Positions 49,262 through 60,771 of a stretch of DNA of 64,000 bases are shown piece after piece (the first letter of the stretch is position 1; each line of letters opens with the position of its first letter). The stretch is taken from the NCBI GenBank assembly GCA_022432975.1, contig CM039510.1, positions 34,831,677 through 34,895,676 of the forward strand, given 5' to 3'. This stretch comes from Begonia masoniana. Taxonomy: Eukaryota > Streptophyta > Magnoliopsida > Cucurbitales > Begoniaceae. The translations under genes were made by a program, and so were the position numbers. The notes below the pieces were generated by a model. It had not been told where the DNA came from. It saw only the letters and a list, made by a program, of their open reading frames with translations, and did no database searches.

Positions 49262-50841
49262 ATGGCATTTAACACAAACTCTACACAAGTAGAAGGCCAG
49301 TCTACCACTAGACCTCCGTTCTTTGATGGTAAGGATTATGTATACTGGAAGTCTAGAATGAGAATATACATTCAAGCTGTGGACTGTGAATTATGGAATA
49401 ACATAGAAAATGGTCCATACGTTGCTGTTAAAACAGAGAATGGTGTTAAGATCCCCAAAGCTTCACACGAACTAAATGATACAGACAAAAAGAACTTGAG
49501 CCTTAATGCCAAGGCAATAAACACACTGTATTGTGCTCTAAATAGAGATGAATTTAATAGAGTGCAAGGGTGTGAAGTGCTCAAAAAATTTGGCACTTAT
49601 TAGAAGTCACACATGAGGGAACTAACCAAGTAAAGGAGAGTAAATTAAGCATGTTAGTTTATGAATATGAACTGTTTTCTATGGAAAAAGAAGAAACCAT
49701 TAGTTCTATGTTCACTCGATTTACTAATATCACTAATGGTCTTAAAGCTCTTGGTAAGATTTATTCAGGTGAAGAACAAGTAAGAAAAATTTTGAGATGC
49801 CTACCTAGAGCCTGGCAAGCAAAGGTGACAGCAATACAAGAGGCTCGGGATCTAAAGGTACTCAAGCTTGAAGAGCTCATTGGCTCTCTGATGACTTATG
49901 AGATAACCATGAGGGCCAATGATAAGGAAGATCTCAAAGAAAAGGAGATAAATAAAAGGAAGGATATTGCTCTGAAAGCCTCTTCAAGCAAAAATGAAGC
50001 ATCTGAGGAAGAAGTAGAAGAAGATGATGAGGACATTGCTCTCATCACTAGGAGATTCAGCAAGTTTCTCCGTAGGAAGAAGCTGCAAGGGAGAAGTTTT
50101 CCAAGGAATGGAAAACTTCCTAAAGACAAGGAGATTACCTGTTTTGGGTGCGGCAAGCCTGGCCACATGAAGGCAGATTGTCTACAGGCCAAGAAATATC
50201 CCAAGAAGTTTAAGAAGAAGGCTATGAAGGCCACTTGGGATGACAGTGAAGGCGACACCGCTTCTTCAGAAGATGAAGAAGTAGCCAACCTGTGCTTCAT
50301 GACACATGAAGATAAGGTTAGTTCTTTATCCTCTAGTACTTTGAGTGATAGTGAGAGTGATAATGATGATGGTGATCTGATTAATGCTTTTAATGACCTG
50401 GTTAAGCAATTTGGTATGCTTAAGAATAAATATAACTTGTTGAAAAGAGAAAATGCAGGTCTATTAGAAAAGCATGCTAAAGAAGTGGACTTGCATGAAA
50501 AGGAGATCACTGAACTGAAAAAGAAAAATGAAACTTTGAATAATCTTGTTCAGAAATTTACCTATAGTAGTAAACAACTGAACATGCTGATTAGTGATCA
50601 AAGAATGACTTTTGATAGAGCAGACATTGGATATAATGGGAGTAGTAAAAAGAAGGTATATAAATTTTTTTTTGTTAAATCTACTGTTTGTCATGCATGT
50701 AATGATGTAGGACATAAATCCTTTGAATGTCCTTTAACAACAAACGATAAGAAAGCTGGTTGTAAATTACACTGGGTTCCTAAAGGAACCAGACCTAACG
50801 CTAGGACCCAAAAGATTTGGGTACCTAAGAAGACAACCTGA
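49262..50841 (+). pseudogene. Sirevirus gag, one frameshift
   Basis: Begins MAFNTNSTQVEGQS with the UBN2-type gag core (FFDGKDYVYWKSRM). A small indel in the A-run at about 49584-49589 shifts the frame; the reading continues as LLEVTHEGTNQVKES and on to YELFSMEKEETISSMF. Two CCHC knuckles follow, CFGCGKPGHMKADC (from about 50139) and CHACNDVGHKSFEC (about 50692), with a Glu/Lys coiled coil between them. It ends WVPKKTT at 50841. Confidence 0.88.
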
Positions 50842-50849
50842 TTTCTGTT

Positions 50850-52470
50850 TTGCAGGATGATGCGTCTCCATTAAGGAATCAATGGTACCTGGACAGTGGC
50901 TGTTCAAGGCACATGACTAGAGATGCATCTAAGTTTGCTGTTGTCAACAAGAAGAAAGGAAGTGTTACTTTTGGTGGAAACCAAAAGGGCAAAATTATTG
51001 GCATTGGCAACATAGGTAACCCTATCATCCTATTATAGAAAATGTTTTATTAGTTGATGGGTTAAAACACAATCTGCTAAGCATAAGTCAATTATGTGAC
51101 AAAGGTTATGAGGTGATATTTAAATCAAATTCATGCATAATTAAAAATAGCTCATCTAGTTCTACACTGTTTAAAGGATATAGAAAAGAAAATGTGTATA
51201 TTATTGATTTAGATAATATTGAATTTTCTGATGAAAAATGTTTTGCTGTGAATTCTTCTAATGACTGCTGGACTTGGCATAGGAGATTAGGACACGTAAG
51301 GATGGATACCTTAGCTAAAATTACTAAGGAGAATTTAGTTAGAGGGATCCCTAAGATATCTTTTGTAAATGATAAGGTCTGTGATGCCTGCCAAATGGGT
51401 AAACAGATCAAAAGTTCTTTTGCATCAAAGAATGCAATCTCTACTTCTAAGCCTCTCCAACTCCTTCACATGGACCTTTTCGGTCCTTCTAATATAGCCA
51501 GCTTAGGAGGAAAATTCTATGCTTATGTCATTATCGATGACTTCTCTAGATTCACTTGGGTATTCTTTCTGAAGTCAAATGATGAAACTTTTGATACATT
51601 TTCTAGCTTTAGGAAAAAAGTTCAAAATGAAAAGGAGCTCACCATAGTTGCTATTCGTAGTGATCATGGTGGAAAGTTTGAAAATGAGAAATTTGAACTT
51701 TTGTGCCTCAAAAATGGAATTGAGCACAATTTCTCTTCCCCTAGAACCCCTCAGCAAAATGGTGTTGTTGAGAGGAAGAATAGATCTCTCCAAGAGCTTG
51801 CTAGGACTATACTCAATGAAAACTCTATTCCTAAGTATTTCTGGGCTGAAGCTGTTGCAACAGCTTGTTATGTACTTAATCGGGTCTCAATAAGACCTAT
51901 TCTTGAGAAAACTCCATATGGCTATGGAGTGGAAAAACTCCTTCTGTTAAGTACTTTAGAACCTTTGATAGTAAATGCTTCATTCTCAACACTAAGGATA
52001 ACTTAGAAAAATTCGATTCCAAATCTGATCTTGGAATTTTTCTTAGTTATTCTCTTACCAGTAAAGCATATAGGGTGTTCAATAAAAGAACTCTAGTTGT
52101 AGAAGAATCAGTTCATGTTAACTTTGATGAGACCCCACATCCCTCAATCAATTTGGATGAGGATGAGGATGATACTCTGGATAAACAACTGGATTCTCTT
52201 TCTTTAGAGAAGCCTAGTGATCCTCTTCATGTAGAAAAATCTTTAGAACCCTCCTCTACTTCTCTAGATATTGTTCCTGTTAAGGATGAAAATCCTGCTC
52301 TTCCTAGAGATTGGAAATATGTTAAAGACCATCACTTAGATGAAGTCTTAGGTGATCCTTCATTAGGAGTTAAGACTAGATCCTCTCTTAGGAATCTCTG
52401 TGCCAATGTAGCATTTATCTCTCAAGTAGAGCCTAAGAAGTTTGAGGAGGCCGAGAGTGATGAAAATTGA
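50850..52470 (+). pseudogene. Sirevirus protease and integrase, frameshifted
   Basis: Protease active site WYLDSGCSRHMT near 50883. A frame change at about 51035 leads into the integrase: HRRLGH and CDACQMGK zinc residues, then the catalytic triad in HMDLFGP, AIRSDHGGKF and NGVVERKNRSL. Another frame change near 51915 leads to FLSYSLTSKAYRVFNKRTL, the GKGY-like C-terminal module. It ends at a TGA at 52468-52470 that replaces a conserved Trp codon. Confidence 0.88.
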
Positions 52471-53962
52471 ATTTTAGCTATACAAGAGGAGCTAAATCAA
52501 TTTGAAAGGAGCAAGGTATGAGAACTTGTTCCACGGTCAAAGGATCATCCCATTATTAGAACTAAATGGGTTTATAATAACAAATTGGATGAAAATGGGA
52601 TTGTTGTAAGAAACAAAACCAGATTAGTTGCTAAGGGTTACAATTAAGAAGAAAGAATTGATTTTGAAGAAACCTTTGTCCCTGTTGCTAGATTAGAATC
52701 AATTAGGATGCTCTTAGCCTATGCGTACTACAAAAACTTCACACTCTTCCAAATGGATGTAAAGAGTGCATTCTTAAATGGTTATATTCAGGAAGAAGTT
52801 TATGTAGAGCAGCCCCTAGGATTTGAAGACTATGCAAAACCTGATCATGTGTATAGACTTAAGAAAGCTCTTTATGGACTTAAACAGGCTCCTAGAGCTT
52901 GGTACGATAGGTTGAAGAACTTTTTTTGTGGAAAAGACATTTAAAAAGGGAAATTCTGATTCAACCCTATTTACCATGCAAAAGGACAATGATATTTTGT
53001 TAGTCCAGATCTATGTCGATGACATTATATTTGGATCAACTAATGTTACCATGTGTAATGAATTTTCCTCCCTCATGCAAAGTGAATTTGAAATGAGTAT
53101 GATCGGATAGTCAAAATTCTTCTTAGGTTTCCAGATTAGTTAATCTCCTAATGGAATTTTCTTCTGTCAAGAAAAGTATATTAAGGAACTTCTTAAGAAA
53201 TTTGGATTAGAATCTTCTAAGTCTTCCAAGACTTCAATGAGTACCACAACTAAATTGAATAAAGATGAAAAAAGAATTAGTGTTGATATTAAGAAATGTC
53301 GTGGTATGATTGGTTCACTGTTATATCTGACTGCAAGTAGGCCAGATATACTCTTTAGTGTTTGTCTATGTGCAAGATTCCAAGCTGCCCCTAAAGAATC
53401 CCACTTAAATGCAGTCAAGAGAATATTTAAATATTTGAGTGGAACTTATGATCTTGGTTTATGGTATCCTAAAAGCACCTCTTTTGATCTGATTGGATAC
53501 TTAGATTCTAACTATGCTGGTAGTCTAGTTGATAGGAAAAGCACCAGTGGAACATGTCAATTCCTTGGTGAATCTTTAGTCTCATGGTATTCTAAGAAAC
53601 AAAATTCTGTTGCTTTGTCAACTGCTGAAAGTGAATATATTGCTGCTGGCAGTTGTTGTGCACAAATGTTGTGGATGAAACAAACTTTAGAAGACTATAA
53701 TCCGTTTTATAATAGGATTCCTATCAGGTGTGACAACACCAGTATTATCAATATTTCTAAGAATCCAATTCAGCATTCTAGAACCAAGCATATCGATATT
53801 AGATATCATTTCATAAGAGATCACGTTCAAAGGGGTGATATTTCTCTAGAATTTGTCAACTCTGTCGATCAATTAGCTGACATATTTACAAAATCTTTGG
53901 ATGAAAAGACCTTCAATAATATAAGAATAAAGTTAGGTCTCATTCGGTTTGAGAAAAGCTAA
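52471..53962 (+). pseudogene. Sirevirus reverse transcriptase and RNase H
   Basis: RT motifs: [33 protein letters not shown], and the catalytic YVDD (about 53015). RNase H has GYLDSN, STAESEYIA and CDNTS, ending RTKHIDIRYHFI. In-frame stops at 52519, 52645, 53108 and 53141, and a 1-base loss in the T-run near 52920, inactivate it. The stops are all explained by C-to-T or G-to-A changes. Confidence 0.9.
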
Positions 53963-54106
53963 GTTTCTTCTTCTGTTGGAAATTCTTTTTATGATAGAGC
54001 TGTTTGTGCTGTGAAGGCATCAATAGAAGCATATCTACCGATAGGCATCGGATGATGAATTTTTAATCTAGCGACACGTGTGACCCATCGGGCGATATTG
54101 TCTTAC

Positions 54107-56310
54107 ATGTATATCTTCATCCCGTCGGGCGAAGCCCTCTTTCTTTTAAACTCTGTTTCTTTTCAGAGACGCTTCATTTTCGCGCTCTTTCAGAAAACCT
54201 TCCCTTTCAATCCTGTCTTCTCTCTAGGTTTTCCTTCTCGACTCGTTCACGTGGTTTCATCGTCTTTCGCTATTCCAAATCCTGCCAAGAAGAAGATAAA
54301 AATTTCAGTTCGTCCACCACGAGAGATTCCTCGTGGAACACAGTGGCCATCTTTCTTCTTTCTCTCTCAAGCCGCTGAGTTAAGGTACCATGACGACTAT
54401 AAGTACAAATCTTTAATTCCCAGTCGTGGTATTTTCTTTGATGACTTAGCTGGACTGGATATTGTAGAACCCTTGAAGGAGCTCAGGTTATTAGGACTGT
54501 TTGATGTAGAATCTTACTATTACCTGGAAGCCATCAAAATGTTTTATGCCAATCTGGGTTTTAGCTCTGATATTTCCTCTATAAAAAGCTTTGTGTATAG
54601 AAAGCATATAGAAATTACTCCACAATCCATTAATGCCCTTCTGGAGTGCTCCCATTTAGATAGTTGCCCCTACCGGTATGATTCCGGCACTGAGCCTCTT
54701 TTCTTTGGTACCTCTGAGGGTCAAAGTTTTTTACAGATTATAGCTCTTGACCCAAACCATACCCCTGATCATCTTAAGGGCAAACACCTGACCATAAGGG
54801 CCAGGTTATTTCATCAGATGATAGGGTACAATATTGTCCCTAAGGGTGGTCACCATGACGAAGTGAGTGCAATGAAGTTTTTTTTCCTGTTTGCACTTTA
54901 CCACAAGACCCCCTTCAATCTTGGATTTGTTGTTGTTCGTCGGATGATTCAGGCTGTGTCTTCCAAAGATACCACTCTCCCCTACAACTTGATCCTCATG
55001 AAGCTCTTTTCACAGCTGGATGTTGTTTTTCCAAAGGAAGAAGATCCCTGCCGACTTCAACCGTCTAGCTATTATTCCAAAACCACTTTGAATTGAATGG
55101 GGATCAAGAAAAATAGGAATGGTGATTTTGTTATGAATCAGACTAAGAAACGGGCTACTAAGGTAGCTACTGTCAGAAAAGGAAAGAGGAAACTGATTCT
55201 GGCTGATGAGTTATCAACTCAAGAAGGTGGTGGTGATTCAGAGATCTCTGCTTTTGATATTTCTCCTTCTCATTCTATGGTGTCTCGCCCTCACCTTTCT
55301 CCACCAGTGCTAAAGAATCCTGCTCTCTCCTCTCTAGCCCATATTGTTGAGGCAACCTCAGCTCTTTTTCCTCCTAGTCCTCCTCCTCCACCTCCTATAT
55401 TAGTGACACAGTCCATTCCATTCTTTGTCCCCTCATTCTCTCCACCCTCTCCTCCACCTACACTCATAGTGACTTCTCTGCCTCCAACAGTCCCACCTAT
55501 TTCTCCAGTTCAACAAGATATCCCACACCTTTCTCCTCAAGTCCACCCTGCTCTTCCAGTACAACCCTCCACACCAGTCCAACCAACCTCTGTTCCTCCC
55601 TCTCCCCTTACTTATCAAAGGAGATTTTCCATCAGTGAGGATCAGTTTAATGCTTTGCAGTCTAGCATAGCCAGCTTAGGTACTGCCCTCACTTCTGTTA
55701 AGGACAACATAGATCAACAACTGAGACAGATCAAATTGGATATGAGCATCGCTTTGGATACAGGTCTAGATCTGCTGTCTAAGAAAATGGACAGACATAA
55801 GGAAATTGCCGCCCTGAATCATCAATCGCTCAAGCTCAATTTGATGCTTTTCTACCAGGACCATCTAGTCCTCCTTCTTACCCGGAGGCTTGTTCAGAAG
55901 ACCTCATACTTCTACTTTGCAGATCTGAGGTTATTGAAGACTCTGTTCGTTTAACACCTTTAGCTCTTCAGGAGGCACAACTCCAATTTCTTACTCCTGT
56001 TGCTCCTCCTGTTTGTGAGTCTTCACCTGAGCCAGCCAGTCCAATGGAAGTCTCTTCTGATGAACCACCTGTCGAGCCATCCTTCTCTGCTCCTCTCCTG
56101 GACCAACCTACCTGTATGAACTTGATAGTCTCTCCAGACGCATCTCCACCTCGTCCTCCATGTCTGGACCTGGTCGTCTATCAAGCACCACTTCCTCATG
56201 ATCCTGACTCCCTTCAAGCCCTCGTGGATGCTTACTTCTCCCTGCATCTTGCTGTGGACTCGTGGATCATCCATGCCTTTTGGAAGAAATTTTTAGATTT
56301 CTGTAAATAG
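54107..56310 (+). pseudogene. Sirevirus envelope-like ORF (plant transposon-associated protein)
   Basis: The first ATG in frame is 54107 (MYIFIPSG); the frame is also open upstream. The N-terminal ~330 residues include IPSRGIFFDDLAG and RLFHQMIGYNIVPKGGH, like the globular domain common in plant retroelement third ORFs. A TGA at 55094 sits in the same frame, after which it continues through a basic stretch, a Pro-rich region (PPSPPPPPP), and a helical segment near 55630-55800, to 55954. A frame change links to a last part, 56044-56310. The name envelope-like comes from position in Sireviruses; no fusion activity is shown or visible. Two breaks make it a pseudogene here. Confidence 0.75.
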
Positions 56311-56601
56311 GAGATATTGTTTTTATATATACAATGCTTTTCTGATATTCCTCTGTTTTGGTACTCTAATGTTTCTTTGAATTGTTGCCTGCATTATTCC
56401 TTATTTTTCTCTGCTCATTTTTTATAATGTCAATGGGGGAGAAAGTATTTGATTGATGATGTTTTTGAGAAATTAGATTGGATATGAAACCTTGATATGA
56501 TCTGTGTTTGAATTTGGAATGTATGCATATGCTGTGGGGGAGCTAGGATTATGGGGGAGAGTAATGATTAATCAAATTTATACTCATATATTGTCATCAT
56601 C

Positions 56602-56614
56602 AAAAAGGGGGAGA
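56602..56614 (+). promoter_or_regulatory. Polypurine tract of the Sirevirus
   Basis: AAAAAGGGGGAGA immediately before the 3' LTR. Confidence 0.9.
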
Positions 56615-56615
56615 T

Positions 56616-58086
56616 TGTTGACTTAAATGGTGTTTAAGTCTAACTAAATTTTTGATGATGTATTTGAATGTTAAGTATGTAATTTGATTATGTTGATTAA
56701 ATGAGCATGATGTATTTGAATGTTAAGTATGTAATTTGATTATGTTGATTAAATGAGAATAATGAATTATGCATGTGATTCAATCTGTTGGAAATGCCCT
56801 TGGAAAGGATATTTTAGTAGTCTAACAACTGTGATTAAGTGTACAGGGCTAAATTAGTGTAACAGGGCTGAAAAATTGTTAAACAAAGTGTACATCCACC
56901 GGTGAAGTAGAAATTGCTAAACGACAAAGGCGTAGTATTTAAATGAAGGCTTCTACCGATAAACAGAATTTTTCGGTGTGATAGCGAAGAAAAAAGTTAC
57001 ATCTACCGATCGATAAACGACAAAAGGAGAAGTCGTTCAGAGGCTACTTCAACCGATCGCTAAACGACAAAAGGCGAAGTCGTTCAAAGAATTACTCCTG
57101 CCGATGGCGTTTTCAAGCTACTCCTGCCGATGGCGTTTTCAAACTATTCCTGCCGATGGCGTTTTCAAACTACTCCTGCCGATGGAGTTTCAACGTGCTT
57201 CTGCCGATGACGCTCAAAGCTTACATCTGCCGGTAGCATTTCAAGTTGCATCTGCCGATGATGTTCAAAGCTTACATCTGCCGGTAGCATTTCAAGTTGT
57301 ATCTGTCAATGACGTTCAAAGCTTACATCTGCCGATAGCATTTCAAGGTGCTTCTGCCGATAGTGTTATAAAGCTGTTTCAACCGGTGATCTTCCGCCTG
57401 AATTCAAAATAACTACGAAGCTACAGTGACGTCGTTTTCAGCTTTAACTCCAGAACATTAATGGCGACGACGAACAGCAATTTCAGATGCAACGGATATC
57501 TGCTTAAGTACGGATGCTTCCCAACGGTAACATTTTTCCACTTCTAGAAAGAAGCATTCAATTCTGTAAGGCAGAAATCAGACAGAGTATTTAAGCCGAG
57601 GTTAGAGCACGAAGGAACTTCTTCTGCGAATTTTATTCTTGAGCCCTAACCTGGGAATTTTTTATCATACTCTGAAAAATCTCATCTACTCCTCTCGAAC
57701 CTGAACTTGAGATTTAATCTTTGAGGGACTTTAGATTGTATTGATTTTTACAAACTCAAAATTCTGTAAAGACTGTAATTGACGCCCGTGAAGTTCAATT
57801 AAAGTGTAAAGGTAGTAGATCGACGCCCGGAAGTTCGATCTGGTTTTCTCGTGAGGAGAAGGTTAAGAATCTTCAAGGGGGAGCCTTGAAGCGTGGACGT
57901 AGGCAAACTTAGCCGAACCACGTTAAAAACTGTGGTGTCAATCTCTCTCTCTCTCTCTCTCTCTTGCATTGTTTGATTATTTGTTGTTTTCATATTGTTT
58001 GAACATAAGAGAGAAATTAATTAGTTTAGTAAATTAAGTTTTAAAAAGGCTAATTCACCCCCCTCTTAGGCAATCTCGATCCTACA
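56616..58086 (+). repeat. 3' LTR of the Sirevirus
   Basis: 1471 bp, closely similar to the 5' LTR. It is shorter mainly because it holds one full and one truncated 93-bp unit instead of three. The CT run at 57943-57964 is longer than in the 5' LTR. Confidence 0.93.
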
Positions 58087-58433
58087 ACTCACGCTCGACA
58101 CCTCAAAACTTTTATTAACGAGTTTTTCCAAAAACCCCTAAAATCCTCAAACTTTAACATTTCTCACAATCGACCTAACTTCGTTCAATAACGTTAATTA
58201 TATCCACAACTACGATAAATCTATCAATTTCAAGCCCTAAATCACGTTTTTAACAAAACCCTAAACGAACCCTAATCGTTTAAACTCCGTAAAAATCGAA
58301 ATAAACTTTCCTAAAACCTTAGAACCGTACCTAGGGTCGGGATTGGGGAATAAATTGCGAAGAATCGAGACGATCGGAGAGGAGATCGGTAGCCGGCGTG
58401 AGGAATCGCCGTGAGAGGCGATGAAAATGGCCT

Positions 58434-58436
<3 letters not shown>

Positions 58437-58484
<48 letters not shown>
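58437..58484 (+). repeat. (GA)n microsatellite
   Basis: About 23 GA repeats inside LTR E, in the position of the pyrimidine-rich leader (CT on the minus strand). Confidence 0.95.
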
Positions 58485-58488
<4 letters not shown>

Positions 58489-58928
58489 GCGTAAGTGTGA
58501 GGGAGGAAGAAGAGAAAAGATTGTTTTAATTAAATTTGACTTGGCAAATTATCATTTTGCCATTCCTTTGATTTTCTATTTATTTCGTCCTTCGTTTCGT
58601 TAATTAGCTAACGATTCGGTTTCTCCTAACTCTCTTATTCCACTAATAATTCTAACTTATTATCATGATTCCATTAAAACTGTCCGTCCGCAAAACGGAT
58701 CTTGTTTACTATTTTTACTACAACGTCTTTTAAATTACGAGAAACGTAATTCTCGTAAAATTAGCCTCACAACTCCTAAAATTCCTTAAATTTTCTCAAA
58801 ATCCATATTAATTATTAGGATTATAATAACGCTCTTTACTCGCAAAACAGACTTAATTTAACATATTTACAGAATGCCATTATATTCTCGAATTACAAAA
58901 TCCCCGTAAAACCGGGTGTTACATTCTA

Positions 58929-59168
58929 CCACATTCTATTCTTTCTATAATGACACGTGATCTGCTAACGCATCATGTTTCTACTGTAGTACCGGAATCT
59001 GCTTTTAGTGCAGGTGGACGTGTTTATGATGAACAAAGAGTTAGACTTGCATCGGACCTTGTGGAGGCGCTTATTTGTATCAAAGATTGGATCGACGTCA
59101 AGACAAAAGATCAACAACGAGAGGATGAAATTCTCGAGGAGTTTACCAATTTGGATCTTGAAGACTAG
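58929..59168 (+). pseudogene. hAT transposase C-terminal dimerisation domain
   Basis: Frame reads MTRDLLTHHVSTVVPESAF, SAGGRVYDEQRVRLASD and ICIKDWID, the hATC domain, with stop at 59168. It continues the protein cut at 45851 by LTR E. This piece alone is undamaged. Confidence 0.9.
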
Positions 59169-59876
59169 AGATTTTTTTTTATTGAATTTCTTTTGTAATT
59201 TAAAGTAAATTTTTTTTTGGGTTAAGTGCCAAAAAAAGCTCGAAGTATGAAAAAAGTGCAAAAAAAAGCTTGAAGTATGGAAAGGACACAAAAAAGCTCT
59301 GCGGGGGACCGCTCACCCCCGCAGAGGGTACAGTGGCGGGTACCCGCCTGACGCGGGGGGTCACGCGGGTACCCGCTACCCGATCAAACAGGTGGGGTTA
59401 CTAGTGATTCTCCAACTCAGGCCGACGAAATCTCATTTCCCGACAATGCCACAGTTGTACACGAGTGAGAGACAGAGATTGGGATTGATTCAAGTAATCA
59501 AGGATGGAAATTTCGCCATCTTTTGAGTTCTGCTTTTCTTCAATGGCGGTTAAGAGGAGAAACTGGGGAAGAAAGCACAGACCAGGAATCATTAGAGCAG
59601 TCGGAGCTAAAAACAGCATCGGCGACTCCATTTGGCCTCCCCGGACCTTGATAGAATCTTCTCCTTACAAAGGTTTTACCGCCATTGAAATCGGCGTTCG
59701 ACAGCTCAAGTATCAGACTGTAACAGTCACTTAAATTATCCTGCGAGTGCGAATAAACAGTCCAGTGATCAGTACAAGACCATCCCCACCAGATAAACAT
59801 TGCTTTAAATGCGACATTATTGACGGAAAGCTACTTACTTTGCTCATTTTAAGAACACCGAGAATCTGATTCTTGT

Positions 59877-60288
59877 TGTAACGACCCCTCATCCCAGCAA
59901 GATATTATCCGCTCCGGGGATTGGGCTGCAGCCCAATATCCTCCCCTCACGGCTTTGTTTGGCGAGAGCACTTCCCGGAAGGTCACCCAACCTGAAATTA
60001 CTCTCGCCGAAGCACGCTTAACTTCGGAGTTCTTATGGGATCCGTCGCCAATCATGCTCCAAAACGCGTCTTACTATGTTGGGAGGGATCTCTTACATAT
60101 GTTTCATTTCCATGTACTTTCCCAAGCGATGTGGGTTCGTAACGGCCCCTGCTTCAACGGAGAAACCACTCCGGCCCCGGTCAGCCCCAGGATCCGCGGA
60201 GCTTTACCCACCTCCGGCCCAGGTCAGCCCCAGGATCCGCGGAGAATGGGTGGTTCCTTATCAGTCCGTTGAAAGACGAGTCGTCACA
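59877..60288 (-). repeat. TRIM LTR, left copy (3' LTR)
   Basis: 412 bp; a few substitutions from the right copy (for example CATCCCAGC here, CATCCTAGC there). Contains a tandem pair of GTCAGCCCCAGGATCCGCGG blocks. Confidence 0.92.
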
Positions 60289-60359
60289 ATCACCCCCACT
60301 CGGGGGCCCAACGTCCTCGTTGGCCACATTTCTGGTTGGGTACAGGCTCTGATACCATT

Positions 60360-60771
60360 TGTAACGACCCCTCATCCTAGCAAGATATTGTCCGCTCCGG
60401 GGATTTGGCCGCAGCCCAATATCCTCCCCTCACGGCTTTGTTTGGCGAGAGCACTTCCCGGAAGGTCACCCAACCTGAAATTACTCTCGCCGAAGCACGC
60501 TTAACTTCAGAGTTCTTATGGGATCCGTCGCCAATCGTGCTCCAAAATGCGTCTTACTATGTTGGGAGGGATCTCTTACATATGTTTCATTTCCATGTAC
60601 TTCCCCAAGCGATGTGGGTTCGTAACGGCCCCTGCTTCAACGGAGAAACCACTCCGGCCCAGGTCAGCCCCAGGATCCGCGGAGCTTTACCCATCTCCTG
60701 CCCAGGTTAGCCCCAGGATCCGCGGAGAATGGGTGGTTCCTTATCAGTCCGTTGAAAGACGGGTCGTCACA
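60360..60771 (-). repeat. TRIM LTR, right copy (5' LTR)
   Basis: Same length as the left copy and lies next to the primer-binding site on the minus strand. Confidence 0.92.

Larger units (their letters stand above)
47595..58086 (+). mobile_element. Sirevirus-type Ty1/copia retrotransposon with envelope-like ORF
   Basis: Two long LTRs (47595-49194 and 56616-58086) begin TGTTGAC and end CCTACA. Flanks are ACTCG (47590-47594) and ACTCA (58087-58091), four of five identical. Primer site TGGTATCAGAGC at 49197-49208; polypurine tract AAAAAGGGGGAGA at 56602-56614. Further GGGGGA tracts lie at about 56435, 56536 and 56553; repeated tracts are known for Sireviruses. Gene order gag, protease, integrase, RT, RNase H, then an extra ORF is that of Sireviruses (SIRE1/Maximus). 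Coding is damaged throughout. It lies inside LTR E and is therefore younger. Confidence 0.93.
45852..58923 (-). mobile_element. LTR E: solo-LTR-like insertion split by a Sirevirus
   Basis: Plus-strand TGTAGCGACCC to CCGGGTGTTACA with perfect TTCTA duplications (45847-45851, 58924-58928), inserted in the hAT transposase. Without the Sirevirus it is about 2.6 kb. It shares blocks with A, including CACCTATGAGATAAAAATCT. Minus-strand donor CTAG/GTACGG lies at 58331/58330; hairpin 46863-46883; array of GGCGATCGATCGCC words at 46081-46290. Confidence 0.87.
59877..60771 (-). mobile_element. Element G: complete TRIM (miniature LTR retrotransposon)
   Basis: Two 412-bp LTRs (59877-60288, 60360-60771), each plus-strand TGTAACGACCCC to GTCGTCACA, separated by only 71 bp. 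The target duplication CTTGT is perfect (59872-59876, 60772-60776). On the minus strand the internal segment starts with primer site TGGTATCAGAGC (about 60346-60357) and ends in a purine tract GAGTGGGGGTGA next to the other LTR. No coding capacity. The LTRs are nearly identical, implying a young insertion. Confidence 0.93.

Noticed and set aside
59540..59800. Captured host gene inside element F
   Set aside because: Frames are short and I recognise no family; kept only as a possibility in the entry for F.
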